Below, one piece after another: positions 43,649 to 51,394 of a stretch of 64,000 bases of DNA. A program made the position numbers and the translations under genes. The stretch is from Ulvibacterium sp. GTDB taxonomy: Bacteria > Bacteroidota > Bacteroidia > Flavobacteriales > Flavobacteriaceae. The notes under the pieces are model-generated. The model searched no databases and was not told where the DNA came from. It saw nothing but the letters and a program-made list of their open reading frames with translations. Numbering within the stretch: the first letter of the stretch is position 1; each line of letters starts with the position of its first letter. The DNA lies in contig NZ_JANQOO010000035.1 in NCBI RefSeq assembly GCF_028285715.1, forward strand, positions 682,001 through 746,000. Reading direction: 5' to 3'.

Positions 43649-44326
43649 ATGCATAAAAGATCAAGGCAGGCATTGGCACTATTGGTGTGGCTCATTCCGC
43701 TTTTAGGATTTGCACATGATGTTTCAAGTGCCGACCAGGAGATTTTACGCAATGGGGATCTATGGGCCTATATACAGGTAGGTGCAACACATATGCTCAC
43801 CGGGTATGACCATCTGCTTTTTCTGGCTGGCGTTATCTTCTTTCTGAATAGCTTCATGGATATCTTGAAGTTCATTACGGTGTTTACGATAGGACATTGC
43901 ATTACCTTGATAGGTGCCACCTACGAAGGAATTACCGCAGATGAGCATCTGGTAGATGCGGTCATTGCCTTAAGCGTCGTATACAAGGGTTTTGAAAATT
44001 TGGGTGGTTTTGAAAAAATAAAGGTGAAATCGCCCAATTTACTGCTCATGGTCGGCTTTTTCGGATTAATTCACGGCTTTGGGCTTTCCACAAGGTTACA
44101 GTCCTTCGACATAGGAAAGGAGCAATTTTTGGCAAAAATCCTTTGTTTTAACCTAGGTGTGGAAGTAGGACAGGTCTTAGCATTAATACCTATCGTTTTT
44201 ATAATTACACTTTCACGAAAACATAAACAGTTTCCGGCTTTTTATAAAGCAATGAATTGGTACCTGGTACTGGCAGGGATAGGTTTGTTCGCCTATCAAT
44301 TGTACGGCTATTTCGTTGGGCATTGA
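43649..44326 (+). CDS. HupE/UreJ-family metal transporter
   Basis: I chose ATG 43649, 2 bp after the previous stop; a GTG at 43643 overlapping that stop is the alternative. The 225-residue protein has a signal-like start, then 'THMLTGYDHLLFLAGVIFFL' with the family's H-x4-D-H motif, 'TIGHCITL' and 'LIHGFGLS', with six or so membrane helices. HupE/UreJ proteins transport nickel or cobalt. It forms a pair with the His-rich DUF4198 protein. Confidence 0.88.
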   Translation: MHKRSRQALALLVWLIPLLGFAHDVSSADQEILRNGDLWAYIQVGATHMLTGYDHLLFLAGVIFFLNSFMDILKFITVFTIGHCITLIGATYEGITADEHLVDAVIALSVVYKGFENLGGFEKIKVKSPNLLLMVGFFGLIHGFGLSTRLQSFDIGKEQFLAKILCFNLGVEVGQVLALIPIVFIITLSRKHKQFPAFYKAMNWYLVLAGIGLFAYQLYGYFVGH

Positions 44327-44445
44327 GCTATACAAAAAACTTATTAGGCGTATGTTTACACTTCAAAGGCCGCCATATTCCTTTGTATTGTACCAAAGTA
44401 AATGCTTTTTGCCCTCCTCCCCTTTTTTCAGGATAACTTGGCTTA

Positions 44446-44472
44446 AATAAATGCAACGCAGTTGCATTTATT
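44446..44472. promoter_or_regulatory. Zur-type palindrome, box 1
   Basis: AATAAATGCAAC (44446-44457)-GCA-GTTGCATTTATT (44461-44472) is a perfect inverted repeat with 12-bp arms. Its core TGCAAC-NNN-GTTGCA recurs upstream of the merC gene. It covers the -33 TTG (44462-44464) of the promoter for the lipoprotein-yidD-hisI-folE-fur-cysS transcript. A Fur-family regulator gene within that transcript is the likely binder. Confidence 0.75.
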
Positions 44473-44491
44473 GGAATACGCCGTATATTTG
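44462..44491 (+). promoter_or_regulatory. Promoter of the zinc-stress operon
   Basis: TTG (44462-44464), 19 nt, then TATATTTG (44484-44491), an exact Bacteroidota promoter. The -33 half lies inside box 1, so a bound repressor would block it. Transcription should start near 44497, leaving a leader of about 100 nt. Confidence 0.7.
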
Positions 44492-44496
44492 CAACA

Positions 44497-44600
44497 ACAT
44501 CGCATTAGTGATTATATGCCTAATCTCAGATGCAAAAGGGATGCCGCCCCGGTATGCAGTTGTAACCGGGAGCTGTGAAAAATATTAAATACGAAATGGA
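44497..44600 (+). promoter_or_regulatory. Structured 5' leader of the zinc-stress operon
   Basis: The predicted leader can form ATTAG (44504-44508)/CTAAT (44520-44524) and CCCGGT (44548-44553)/ACCGGG (44565-44570) stems. Fragments such as AAAAGGGA and GCTGTGA recall cobalamin riboswitch strings, but the full core is not recognisable. A regulatory RNA role is possible, not established. Confidence 0.3.
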
Positions 44601-45053
44601 ATGATACAAAAAAAATACGTGGTACGCCGATGCAAACTTCTTGTTCTCTTTTTGGGAATACTAGCCCTGTCAACGGCTTGCGGTGATAAAAAGCAGGCGA
44701 ATGAAGACCTGCAACAGGCATTTGAACTTCATAAGGAAGCCGTTAAAATTCGTCAGATGATGCAAGACCAAATGACCCAGTTAAAAGCGAATATGGATTC
44801 CTTATTTGTGGAAACGCACTCAAAAGATCTGAATTCCATCAGCAGTGCCCTTGAAGCTTGGGATGAACAATTGGTTGAAGTGCCGGGTTTTGAGGAAGAA
44901 CACGATCATTCGGGCCACGATCATGACCATGATCACGACCACCATCATGACAATCATCCGGAACTGACCCCAAAACAGCATTTGGAAGTACAGCAACATC
45001 TATTGGAAGAAATAAAGGAAATCGCCGTAAAAATCGATGATATAAAGGAGTAG
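44601..45053 (+). CDS. His-rich lipoprotein, first gene of the zinc-stress operon
   Basis: This 150-residue lipoprotein has lipobox 'LGILALSTAC' (Cys 27) and a helical mature part ('DLQQAFELHKEAVKIRQMMQ'). It contains a striking run of alternating His and Asp (about residues 101-117) and a final helix ('KQHLEVQQHLLEEIKEIAVK'). The His/Asp run is a probable zinc (or cobalt/nickel) binding site in the periplasm. It is the first gene after the palindrome-controlled promoter. Confidence 0.75.
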   Translation: MIQKKYVVRRCKLLVLFLGILALSTACGDKKQANEDLQQAFELHKEAVKIRQMMQDQMTQLKANMDSLFVETHSKDLNSISSALEAWDEQLVEVPGFEEEHDHSGHDHDHDHDHHHDNHPELTPKQHLEVQQHLLEEIKEIAVKIDDIKE

Positions 45054-45232
45054 TCCCCATCCATATAGGGCGTCTTATGGGCTGTATTGGTTATCGATAA
45101 CCCTAGAAGGAGCTATTCAACTCAGCAAACTATTTCCGGATTTTAAGCAGAAAGTATAATCCATTGTACACTTAAAAAAGATGAAGCTTTGAATACCAAT
45201 ATAAATATAGAATTGACGTTATCCTAAAAGCT

Positions 45233-45487
45233 GTGACCTACATACTAAAACATATCATGATAGGTGCGGTGCGCTTTTATCAAGTGGCCATTTCGCCCCT
45301 CCTACCTTCCAGTTGCCGGCATCAGCCTACTTGTTCACAATACATGATTGATGCCATTACCGAGTGGGGGGTCGTAAAAGGTTTGATTTTAGGAACTAAA
45401 CGGCTTTTAAGATGCCACCCATGGGGCACTCAGGGATACGACCCTGTTCCAAAAAAGAAAATATATGCGAATGAATTTAAAAGATAA
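45233..45487 (+). CDS. yidD: YidD-family membrane protein insertion efficiency factor
   Basis: An 84-residue protein with the YidD signature '[30 protein letters not shown]' region, split as 'SPLLPSSCR' and 'PTCSQYM', and '[16 protein letters not shown]'. The conserved Cys residues are present. It starts with GTG 45233; ATG 45257 would cut into the conserved N-terminus. It overlaps the hisI-like gene by 23 bp. In other bacteria yidD sits with rnpA/yidC; here its place in a zinc operon suggests an extra, perhaps stress-induced, copy. Confidence 0.85.
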   Translation: MTYILKHIMIGAVRFYQVAISPLLPSSCRHQPTCSQYMIDAITEWGVVKGLILGTKRLLRCHPWGTQGYDPVPKKKIYANEFKR

Positions 45488-45893
45488 CCCAAAAGTCATG
45501 GAACTGGAAGAAGGCATTGCGTTTGAACCCCAGTTTGACAAGCGCGGTGGCCTGCTCCCTGTAGCGGTTCAGGAAACGAGTACCGGACAACTTTTGATGT
45601 TGGCATCCATTAACGCGGAAGCATTGCATAAAACGATACAGACCGGTCTTGCCACCTTTTGGAGCACTTCCCGCAATACACTTTGGGTAAAGGGAGAAAC
45701 CTCGGGAGATTTTTTAACAGTGGATACTATTCTTGTGGATTGCGATCAGGATGCTTTCGTATATCAGGTTACCCTACAGGGTGATGGCGTTTGCCATACC
45801 TATGACAAGCAGGGTAAACACAGAAAAGCTTGCTTTTACAGGAATGTGGATACAAAAAACAATACACTTCAATTCATTGAAAATTTGAAATAG
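45465..45893 (+). CDS. hisI: Phosphoribosyl-AMP cyclohydrolase-like protein (HisI domain only)
   Basis: A 142-residue protein with HisI motifs '[19 protein letters not shown]', '[14 protein letters not shown]', 'GVCHTY' and 'RKACFYR'. The three Zn/Mg-binding Cys positions are all kept. It lacks the HisE domain that is often fused in Bacteroidota histidine operons and stands away from other his genes, so it is probably an additional paralogue. PRA-CH paralogues are known partners of Zur-regulated COG0523 genes. Several starts are possible (45465, 45471, 45498). Confidence 0.82.
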   Translation: MRMNLKDNPKVMELEEGIAFEPQFDKRGGLLPVAVQETSTGQLLMLASINAEALHKTIQTGLATFWSTSRNTLWVKGETSGDFLTVDTILVDCDQDAFVYQVTLQGDGVCHTYDKQGKHRKACFYRNVDTKNNTLQFIENLK

Positions 45894-45895
45894 CT

Positions 45896-46564
45896 ATGAA
45901 AATAGATGAAAAATTGATAGAGCGAAATCAGCACGAACTTAATGGGAACAGCCATGTAATGACTTCCGTGGACACCCCGATACGGGAAGATGCCTTTGCT
46001 AAATCCGATGAGGAAAAAATGGCGAACATTGAAAAACTCTTTGGAGGTATCATGGAGGAATTGGGTCTGGACCTGACCGATGACAGCCTCAGAGGCACAC
46101 CTTACCGTGTAGCCAAAATGTATGTAAAAGAGATTTTTCAGGGACTAAATCCCAAAAATAAACCATCGCTTTCTGTCTTTGAAAATAAATATCAGTACAA
46201 CAAAATGTTGGTGGAGAAGGATATTACGTTTTCATCCGCCTGTGAACACCATTTTCTACCTATCACGGGAAGGGCGCATGTGGCCTATATTTCTTCTGGT
46301 ATGGTCATTGGTTTGTCCAAAATAAACCGTGTAGTGGAATATTACGGAAAAAGGCCCCAGGTACAGGAGCGTATGACCTTACAAATATTCAACGAACTAA
46401 AGCATGCACTTCAAACCGAGGATGTGATCGTGGTGGTAGAGGCCGAACACCTTTGCGTATCCACCCGTGGGGTAAATGATAAAACTAGCAGAACAACTAC
46501 CTTGGAGTACGGAGGCCGATTTAATGACATAGACCTGCGGAATGAATTCTACCGACTTATTTGA
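45896..46564 (+). CDS. folE: GTP cyclohydrolase I (FolE, type IA)
   Basis: This 222-residue enzyme converts GTP to dihydroneopterin triphosphate. Zinc ligands are kept: Cys116 and His119 ('SSACEHHFLPITG') and Cys187 ('EHLCVSTRGVND'). The core 'DSLRGTPYRVAKMYVKEIFQ' and 'GLSKINRVVEYYGKRPQVQE' is typical. It starts 2 bp after hisI. Its place in a palindrome-controlled operon suggests a zinc-stress copy, although it is of the zinc-dependent type and not the metal-flexible FolE2. Confidence 0.92.
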   Translation: MKIDEKLIERNQHELNGNSHVMTSVDTPIREDAFAKSDEEKMANIEKLFGGIMEELGLDLTDDSLRGTPYRVAKMYVKEIFQGLNPKNKPSLSVFENKYQYNKMLVEKDITFSSACEHHFLPITGRAHVAYISSGMVIGLSKINRVVEYYGKRPQVQERMTLQIFNELKHALQTEDVIVVVEAEHLCVSTRGVNDKTSRTTTLEYGGRFNDIDLRNEFYRLI

Positions 46565-46575
46565 ATGTAAATGAC

Positions 46576-47037
46576 ATGAATAGGAAAAGTGCCATAGCAA
46601 TTTTAAAAAGCCGGAACAAACGCATTACCTCCAAGCGTTTGGCAATTTTGGAGCTCTTTATGGATAACGCAAAACCCTTTGCCTTATCCGAGATCGAAAA
46701 ACAATTGTCGGGTTCTATGGATCGAGCGACCATGTATCGTACCCTCCACACTTTTGTAGCAATGGACCTTGTCGTAAAATTGGTCGATCAACAAGGCACT
46801 TGTCTATATATGTTGAATCACGAAAAACATAAGAACCTAAGTATACATCCACATCTGCACTGTAGGGAATGTGATAAAATAGTCTGCCTACCTTGTCTGC
46901 CGGATGAATATATGGAGGGACTCAAAAAATATGATATCAAAGAGATGTATTTCCTTATGCAAGGAAAGTGTCTCGAATGCTCCGATTTCCAAAAGATAGA
47001 AGATACCCACAAGAAACATTTGTACTCACCGACATGA
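46576..47037 (+). CDS. Fur-family regulator, probably Zur
   Basis: From ATG 46576 the protein is 153 residues; a TTG at 46561 overlapping the folE stop is the alternative start. The winged helix ('RITSKRLAILELFMDNAKPF', 'MDRATMYRTLHTF') is followed by a dimerisation domain. This has three Cys pairs, C96-x2-C99, C104-x2-C107 and C132-x2-C135 ('CRECDKIVCLPCLP', 'KCLEC'), and His residues in 'HPHLHC'. The cysteine richness and the gene neighbours (COG0523, DUF1826, hisI, folE, cysS) favour Zur over Fur. The likely targets are the three TGCAAC-NNN-GTTGC palindromes. The metal is inferred. Confidence 0.85.
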   Translation: MNRKSAIAILKSRNKRITSKRLAILELFMDNAKPFALSEIEKQLSGSMDRATMYRTLHTFVAMDLVVKLVDQQGTCLYMLNHEKHKNLSIHPHLHCRECDKIVCLPCLPDEYMEGLKKYDIKEMYFLMQGKCLECSDFQKIEDTHKKHLYSPT

Positions 47038-48536
47038 ACGAAAGAACGGTCCATATCAAAAACTCGCTTTCAGGAGAAAAAGAGCCGTTTGCCCCCATCG
47101 TAAAGGGCAAGGTTGGCATGTATGTATGCGGCCCCACGGTATATGGTGAACCACATTTGGGACATGCCCGATCGGCGATTACGTTTGATATCGTAAATCG
47201 GTATTTCAGGTTCTTGGGTTATCAGGTGCGCTATGTTCGAAATATAACGGATGTGGGCCATCTGGAAGATGAATTGAACGGGCAAGGCGAAGATAAGATT
47301 GCCAAAAAAGCCCGTATCGAGCAGTTGGAACCTATGGAAGTGGCCCAATACTATACCAATTTATACCGTGATATGATGGGCAAGCTCAACGTAGTGCCAC
47401 CATCCATAGAGCCTACGGCCTCAGGACATATTGTTGAGCAAATTGAAATGATCGAGCAAATCATTGCCAATGGGTTTGCGTACGAAAGTGATGGATCTGT
47501 CTATTTGGATGTTGTGAAATATGCGGAAAAGTATCACTACGGGCAGCTTTCCGGCCGGGTATTGGACGATTTACTGGCCGGAAGTCGCGCCCTGGATGGA
47601 CAAGATGAAAAGAAAAACCCCGCTGATTTTGCACTTTGGAAAAAAGCCGATGCAGCGCACCTTATGCAATGGCGTTCTCCTTGGGGAATGGGTTTCCCCG
47701 GATGGCATATAGAGTGTTCGGCCATGAGCATCAAGTATCTTGGACTTCCCTTCGATATCCACGGTGGGGGTATGGATCTTAAATTCCCGCATCATGAGGC
47801 GGAGATAGCCCAGAGCCATGCCGCCTTTGATCGTGCCCCTGTCCATTATTGGATGCATAATAACATGGTGACGCTCGATGGGCAGAAAATGGCAAAATCC
47901 AAAGGTAATTTTATTTCTCTTGGCCAGATGTTCAGTGGGGACCATCCGTTGCTTGAAAAAGCCTATAGTCCGGTTACGCTTCGCTTTTTGATACTACAGG
48001 CACATTACGGCAGTACCATTGATTTTTCAAACCAGGCGATCAAGGCAGCGGAAACGGCCTGTGGAAAATTGCTAAAAGGATTGAAGCTTATTGACGGATT
48101 GCAGGTAAATGCAGCGGAAAATATCGACAACGACTTATCGGCGCGAATACGGAGCACCTGCGAAAGTTGCTACGAAAACATGGACGATGATTTCAATACG
48201 GCGGAAACCATTGCCAGTCTTTTTGAGCTTTTGCGTTTGGCGCACAAAATTACACAAGACCCGGGTTGCGTCTCAACAGAGACACTGAGCACCCTACAAA
48301 CCACCTACCGTGGCTTTCTGACCGATGTGTTGGGCATACAAAATGAAACCAAGACCAGTTCCCAGGACGAGCTATTTCCCGAAGTAATGGACATTCTGAT
48401 CGAGGTTAGGCAACAAGCACGTGCCCAGAAAGACTTTGCATTCTCCGATTATATTAGGGATCGACTGGCCACTATCGGGATACAGGTAAACGATGATAAA
48501 GAAAGTGCTACCTATGAGACCAGCAAAAATTTATAG
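47034..48536 (+). CDS. cysS: Cysteinyl-tRNA synthetase
   Basis: The ATG at 47034 overlaps the regulator stop (ATGA); a longer frame from 46968 lies inside that gene and is rejected. The 500-residue enzyme has HIGH as 'PHLGH' (41-44), the KMSKS-type 'KMAKSKGNF', and zinc ligands Cys32 ('YVCGPTVY'), Cys in 'GWHIECSAMS', and His/Glu in 'FPHHEAEIAQ'. It attaches cysteine to tRNA-Cys. Coupling to the Fur-family gene suggests a zinc-regulated copy, as known for cysS paralogues in COG0523 clusters. Whether another cysS exists in the genome cannot be seen. Confidence 0.92.
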   Translation: MNERTVHIKNSLSGEKEPFAPIVKGKVGMYVCGPTVYGEPHLGHARSAITFDIVNRYFRFLGYQVRYVRNITDVGHLEDELNGQGEDKIAKKARIEQLEPMEVAQYYTNLYRDMMGKLNVVPPSIEPTASGHIVEQIEMIEQIIANGFAYESDGSVYLDVVKYAEKYHYGQLSGRVLDDLLAGSRALDGQDEKKNPADFALWKKADAAHLMQWRSPWGMGFPGWHIECSAMSIKYLGLPFDIHGGGMDLKFPHHEAEIAQSHAAFDRAPVHYWMHNNMVTLDGQKMAKSKGNFISLGQMFSGDHPLLEKAYSPVTLRFLILQAHYGSTIDFSNQAIKAAETACGKLLKGLKLIDGLQVNAAENIDNDLSARIRSTCESCYENMDDDFNTAETIASLFELLRLAHKITQDPGCVSTETLSTLQTTYRGFLTDVLGIQNETKTSSQDELFPEVMDILIEVRQQARAQKDFAFSDYIRDRLATIGIQVNDDKESATYETSKNL

Positions 48537-48664
48537 CAAAGCGAAGAAGTGACCGGGTTTTGACCTTTACTCGATAATCAGGATTTAAACGTCCAGTAAG
48601 TGTTCTGGCGAAATATATTGTTGGGTTTTCTTGGGGTGTCCCATGGGCCGTAAGTAGTTTACTC

Positions 48665-49879
48665 CTAAGCATGCATCCTAGGCATAGGCCAGTTATCCGA
48701 ATATCCTTCCAGCCATCTTTGTGATTCAAGTTCTCGGTCTGTGGCCAGACAGGCATCCAAATCTGCCCTTATTTTTGCTTCGTCCATTTCCTGACCGATG
48801 AATACGATTTCATTTTTTCGGTCCCCAAAGGTTTTGTCCCAACTCTCTTCGATTATATCTTGGTTTTCGGTATACGACAAATATTGGATTCGTTTTTTAA
48901 TGGGCATACTGCTCCACCAAACCCCTGCACTATGTGCTTTCAAAGAACCACCAGCTTGCCCCCAGACCAAGGCCTGTTCCGGTCTCGAAGCCATCCAGAA
49001 TAGACCTTTACTTCTTATAACGGTTTTTGGGAATTCCCGGGCAAAATCCAAAAACCGGATGGGGTCAAAAGGTTTCTTGGATTTAAAAACAAAGGATGAT
49101 ATCCCATATTCCTCGGTTTCAGGGGTATGTTCCTCTTTTTCAAGTTCTTCGATCCAACCGGCGGATTGTTCGGCTTCCTCAAAGTTGAAAAGTCCCGTGT
49201 TCAGAATTGTTTCCGGTGCTACTTTGCTATAGGTAGATTCAATAATATGGGCGGAAGGATTTAACTTCTGGATGGCTCCCCTTAAAGTGTTGAGTTCGTC
49301 AGCGGTTATCAAATCAGTTTTGTTCAGAATAATAACGTTGGCAAACTCAACTTGGTCGGTCAATAAATCGGCAATATAGCGATGGTCGCCATCCATGTTG
49401 GTAAGCTCCCTATCCATTAACGTTTCTGGACTGCCAAAATCCTTGAAAAAATTAAGGGCGTCCACCACGGTTACCATAGTGTCAATGTAACTGAAACGCG
49501 AGAGATCAATTCCACTTTCTTCGTCCACAAAGGAAAACGTTTGGGCAACCGGCACGGGTTCACTTATGCCCGTACTTTCAATAAGGAGATAATCGAACCG
49601 ATTTTCCTTGGCCAAACGTTCCACTTCTATCATTAAATCTTCCCTAAGCGTACAGCAAATACATCCATTGCTCATTTCCACCAGTTTTTCCTCGGTTCGG
49701 GAAAGGGTGTTCTCGTTCTTTACCAGTTGTGCATCCACATTGACTTCACTCATATCGTTTACGATTACAGCAACTTTTAAGCCCTCCTTATTGTGTAAAA
49801 CATGGTTTAGTAAAGTGGTTTTGCCAGCACCGAGGAATCCGCTTAAAACGGTTACGGGAAGTTTTTTCTCTGTTATCAT
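48665..49879 (-). CDS. COG0523 (CobW/ZigA-type) zinc metallochaperone GTPase
   Basis: This 404-residue G3E-family GTPase has a P-loop '[12 protein letters not shown]' (13-24), the metal-binding C73-x-C-C76 ('[10 protein letters not shown]'), '[11 protein letters not shown]' and 'NKTDLI'. The C-terminal CobW_C domain ends '[15 protein letters not shown]'. Members induced by zinc starvation deliver zinc to key enzymes. It is the third gene after merC and DUF1826 on the minus strand, but 141 bp separate it from DUF1826. It faces cysS across a 128-bp gap. Confidence 0.92.
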   Translation of the reverse strand: MITEKKLPVTVLSGFLGAGKTTLLNHVLHNKEGLKVAVIVNDMSEVNVDAQLVKNENTLSRTEEKLVEMSNGCICCTLREDLMIEVERLAKENRFDYLLIESTGISEPVPVAQTFSFVDEESGIDLSRFSYIDTMVTVVDALNFFKDFGSPETLMDRELTNMDGDHRYIADLLTDQVEFANVIILNKTDLITADELNTLRGAIQKLNPSAHIIESTYSKVAPETILNTGLFNFEEAEQSAGWIEELEKEEHTPETEEYGISSFVFKSKKPFDPIRFLDFAREFPKTVIRSKGLFWMASRPEQALVWGQAGGSLKAHSAGVWWSSMPIKKRIQYLSYTENQDIIEESWDKTFGDRKNEIVFIGQEMDEAKIRADLDACLATDRELESQRWLEGYSDNWPMPRMHA

Positions 49880-50020
49880 ATCATTTTAATTATCGAATTG
49901 ATCTGAGATATCCGGTGCTGCCTGTTTACGGAGACCAACAAACATTTTGGGTTCTGTTCTTTCCCCATTTGAATTTGCTATTATGCAAGTAAATCCCCCC
50001 ACTCTTTAGTATTCAAAAGG

Positions 50021-50665
50021 TCATCTCGAAAAACTTAGGGATTCATTGGCGTCAATGCTCAACAAGATTCGTTCCCCTCCATTTTCCTCAATGCCAGGGC
50101 TCCGATGTAAAACAGGGATTGCCCCCGGATATAGCGAACCCTTTAAAATAACCACATCACCAGTGTCCACTTGCTGAACGAGACTTTCGTCCAATAAAAT
50201 TTTCTGATTGTCTTTTCTGTCCAGATAGGCCTTTCTATCTACCGCATAGTCCGGCAACCACAAGGTACCCGGACCATAATAGGTGCAGAGCATTCTCAGT
50301 TCATTATTGTCGGCATGGAACCTGCGGCACATGTTAGTGCTAATTGTATTCAGTGAAACTTGGAAAGAGGACACCTTGGTCACTTGTTCATATAGTACCA
50401 AAAGATTTAAAATGTCCTCCAATAGATTTTCATTTAAGTGAAGGGCGTTGGCAAAATAACGATTCAAGGAAAGGGTAATTTCTTCCACCGTACCATTGGC
50501 CTGACATTCTATTGGCCGATTTATGGCATGGTCCAACCCTTGCGTCAATGATGCTATATTACGTTGGTAGACGGCGATATTTTTAGTTTTCATATGAATA
50601 TCCCGCAGTATCCCAAGGTCTTTGCCAATTATGGCATTGTTATCCAGAATGTTTGTCGGCATCAT
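50021..50665 (-). CDS. DUF1826 protein
   Basis: This 214-residue protein has the DUF1826 signature 'NMCRRFHADNNELRMLCTYYGPGTLWLPDYAVDR' in its middle (split here as 'CRRFHADNNELRMLC' and 'GPGTLWLPD') and a C-terminal 'HRSPGIEENGGERILLSID'. Conserved His, Cys and Asp residues suggest metal binding. DUF1826 genes are repeatedly found beside Zur-regulated COG0523 genes, as here. It overlaps the merC stop region by 4 bp, so the two are translationally coupled. Confidence 0.85.
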   Translation of the reverse strand: MMPTNILDNNAIIGKDLGILRDIHMKTKNIAVYQRNIASLTQGLDHAINRPIECQANGTVEEITLSLNRYFANALHLNENLLEDILNLLVLYEQVTKVSSFQVSLNTISTNMCRRFHADNNELRMLCTYYGPGTLWLPDYAVDRKAYLDRKDNQKILLDESLVQQVDTGDVVILKGSLYPGAIPVLHRSPGIEENGGERILLSIDANESLSFSR

Positions 50666-51075
50666 GAATCTAGGTTTTTAATAGGGACCTCTATCCTTGA
50701 TTTTTTACAGTAACGGTGGTTGTACATATGGGCTATAACCAAGGTAATGGACCCAATGTACATAAACCACTTACCCTGGGTAAAATGAAAGGATTCAGAT
50801 AAAAGCCCAATGGCAAAGACGACCCAGGCCCCCCATAACACTCTCTTGATTCCCGTGTGAAACGTATGCCGTGCAGAGTACCAAACCGCGGCCAGACTCA
50901 AGACCAAAAAAAGGTAATCCAACAACGCCCAAATTCCGGCTCCGTGGCCGTGATGCCCCATTGTACTTTCCAAAACGGGCCGAGCGGCAAAAATTACGGG
51001 GGTCAGGGCGCAATGAATAGCGCAAAGACCACTGGCAGCTGCCCCTAAAAAGTCAGAATAACTAAGTTTTTCCAT
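50662..51075 (-). CDS. MerC-domain membrane protein
   Basis: From ATG 51075 the protein is 137 residues ('MEKLSYSDFLGAAASGLC'); the longer in-frame start at 51171 lies inside the operator boxes and is rejected. It has four membrane helices. The paired Cys/His of 'GLCAIHCALTPV' in the first helix fits the MerC family, and a short 'MGHHGHGAG' loop follows. MerC proteins move metal ions across the inner membrane. As first gene after two Zur-type boxes it is probably induced by zinc shortage. Confidence 0.85.
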   Translation of the reverse strand: MEKLSYSDFLGAAASGLCAIHCALTPVIFAARPVLESTMGHHGHGAGIWALLDYLFLVLSLAAVWYSARHTFHTGIKRVLWGAWVVFAIGLLSESFHFTQGKWFMYIGSITLVIAHMYNHRYCKKSRIEVPIKNLDS

Positions 51076-51116
51076 TCTACCTATACTTTCAATCCTGTAA
51101 TTTGGTTGCCCTAAAC

Positions 51117-51129
51117 GCAACTTAGTTGC
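51117..51129. promoter_or_regulatory. Zur-type palindrome, box 2
   Basis: GCAAC-TTA-GTTGC, a perfect 5-bp-arm palindrome with a 3-bp spacer, touches the -7 element of the merC promoter and covers its expected transcription start. It shares the GCAAC-NNN-GTTGC core with boxes 1 and 3. Confidence 0.65.
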
Positions 51130-51160
51130 AAAAATAAGCAAACAATTTATGTTATTGCAA
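51129..51160 (-). promoter_or_regulatory. Promoter of merC-DUF1826-COG0523
   Basis: On the minus strand, TTG (51160-51158), 21 nt, then TATTTTTG (51136-51129), an exact TAnnTTTG. The -33 half lies inside box 3 and the start region inside box 2, so both boxes can repress it. Confidence 0.65.
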
Positions 51161-51174
51161 CACAGTTGCAATAA
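51152..51174. promoter_or_regulatory. Zur-type palindrome, box 3
   Basis: TTATTGCAAC (51152-51161)-ACA-GTTGCAATAA (51165-51174): perfect 10-bp arms, 3-bp spacer, the same core as box 1. It covers the -33 of the merC promoter and a possible -33 of a plus-strand promoter for the small RNA that follows. Confidence 0.75.
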
Positions 51175-51197
51175 ATTTAAAATATAGGTTTGTAAGA

Positions 51198-51299
51198 AAC
51201 ACCTCGTTGGTCAAAACAATGCCAGGGAATTTGAGCAGAGAGGGACTTCCCTATCCCTTTGGAAGCTGATCGGATGCTTTCCTGGCATCCTTTTTTTTC
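51198..51299 (+). ncRNA. Possible zinc-regulated small RNA with terminator
   Basis: A plus-strand -7 element TAGGTTTG (51185-51192) with TTG (51166-51168) 16 nt upstream would start a transcript near 51198. An 11-bp stem (51219-51229 with 51278-51288, one G-U pair) closes an inner hairpin CTTCC/GGAAG (51246-51250, 51261-51265) and is followed by CC and eight T's (51291-51298). All nearby genes are on the minus strand, so this terminator has no other plus-strand gene to serve. The -33 spacing is short and no RNA family was recognised. Confidence 0.4.
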
Positions 51300-51394
51300 T
51301 AAAAATGGGTTTTTAAAAGTTTAATTTGGGAAAGTATCGCTGGTTTTGGATAGGTCACCTACCCCTTGCGGTATTGCTCAATTCCCCTTTTGGA

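Noticed and set aside
45060-45160. Open frame ending 'TLEGAIQLSKLFPDFKQKV' between the His-rich lipoprotein and yidD
   Set aside because: It looks protein-like and may be a gene tail, but it has no start codon and no recognised parent protein.
51076-51171. Extended N-terminus (51171) of the MerC protein
   Set aside because: It would lie across both operator boxes and the promoter, and the family starts at 'MEKLSYSDFLG'.
51219-51288. CTGATC-GGAT strings recalling a TPP riboswitch in the possible small RNA
   Set aside because: The CUGAGA half of the TPP core is absent and no gene follows on the plus strand.
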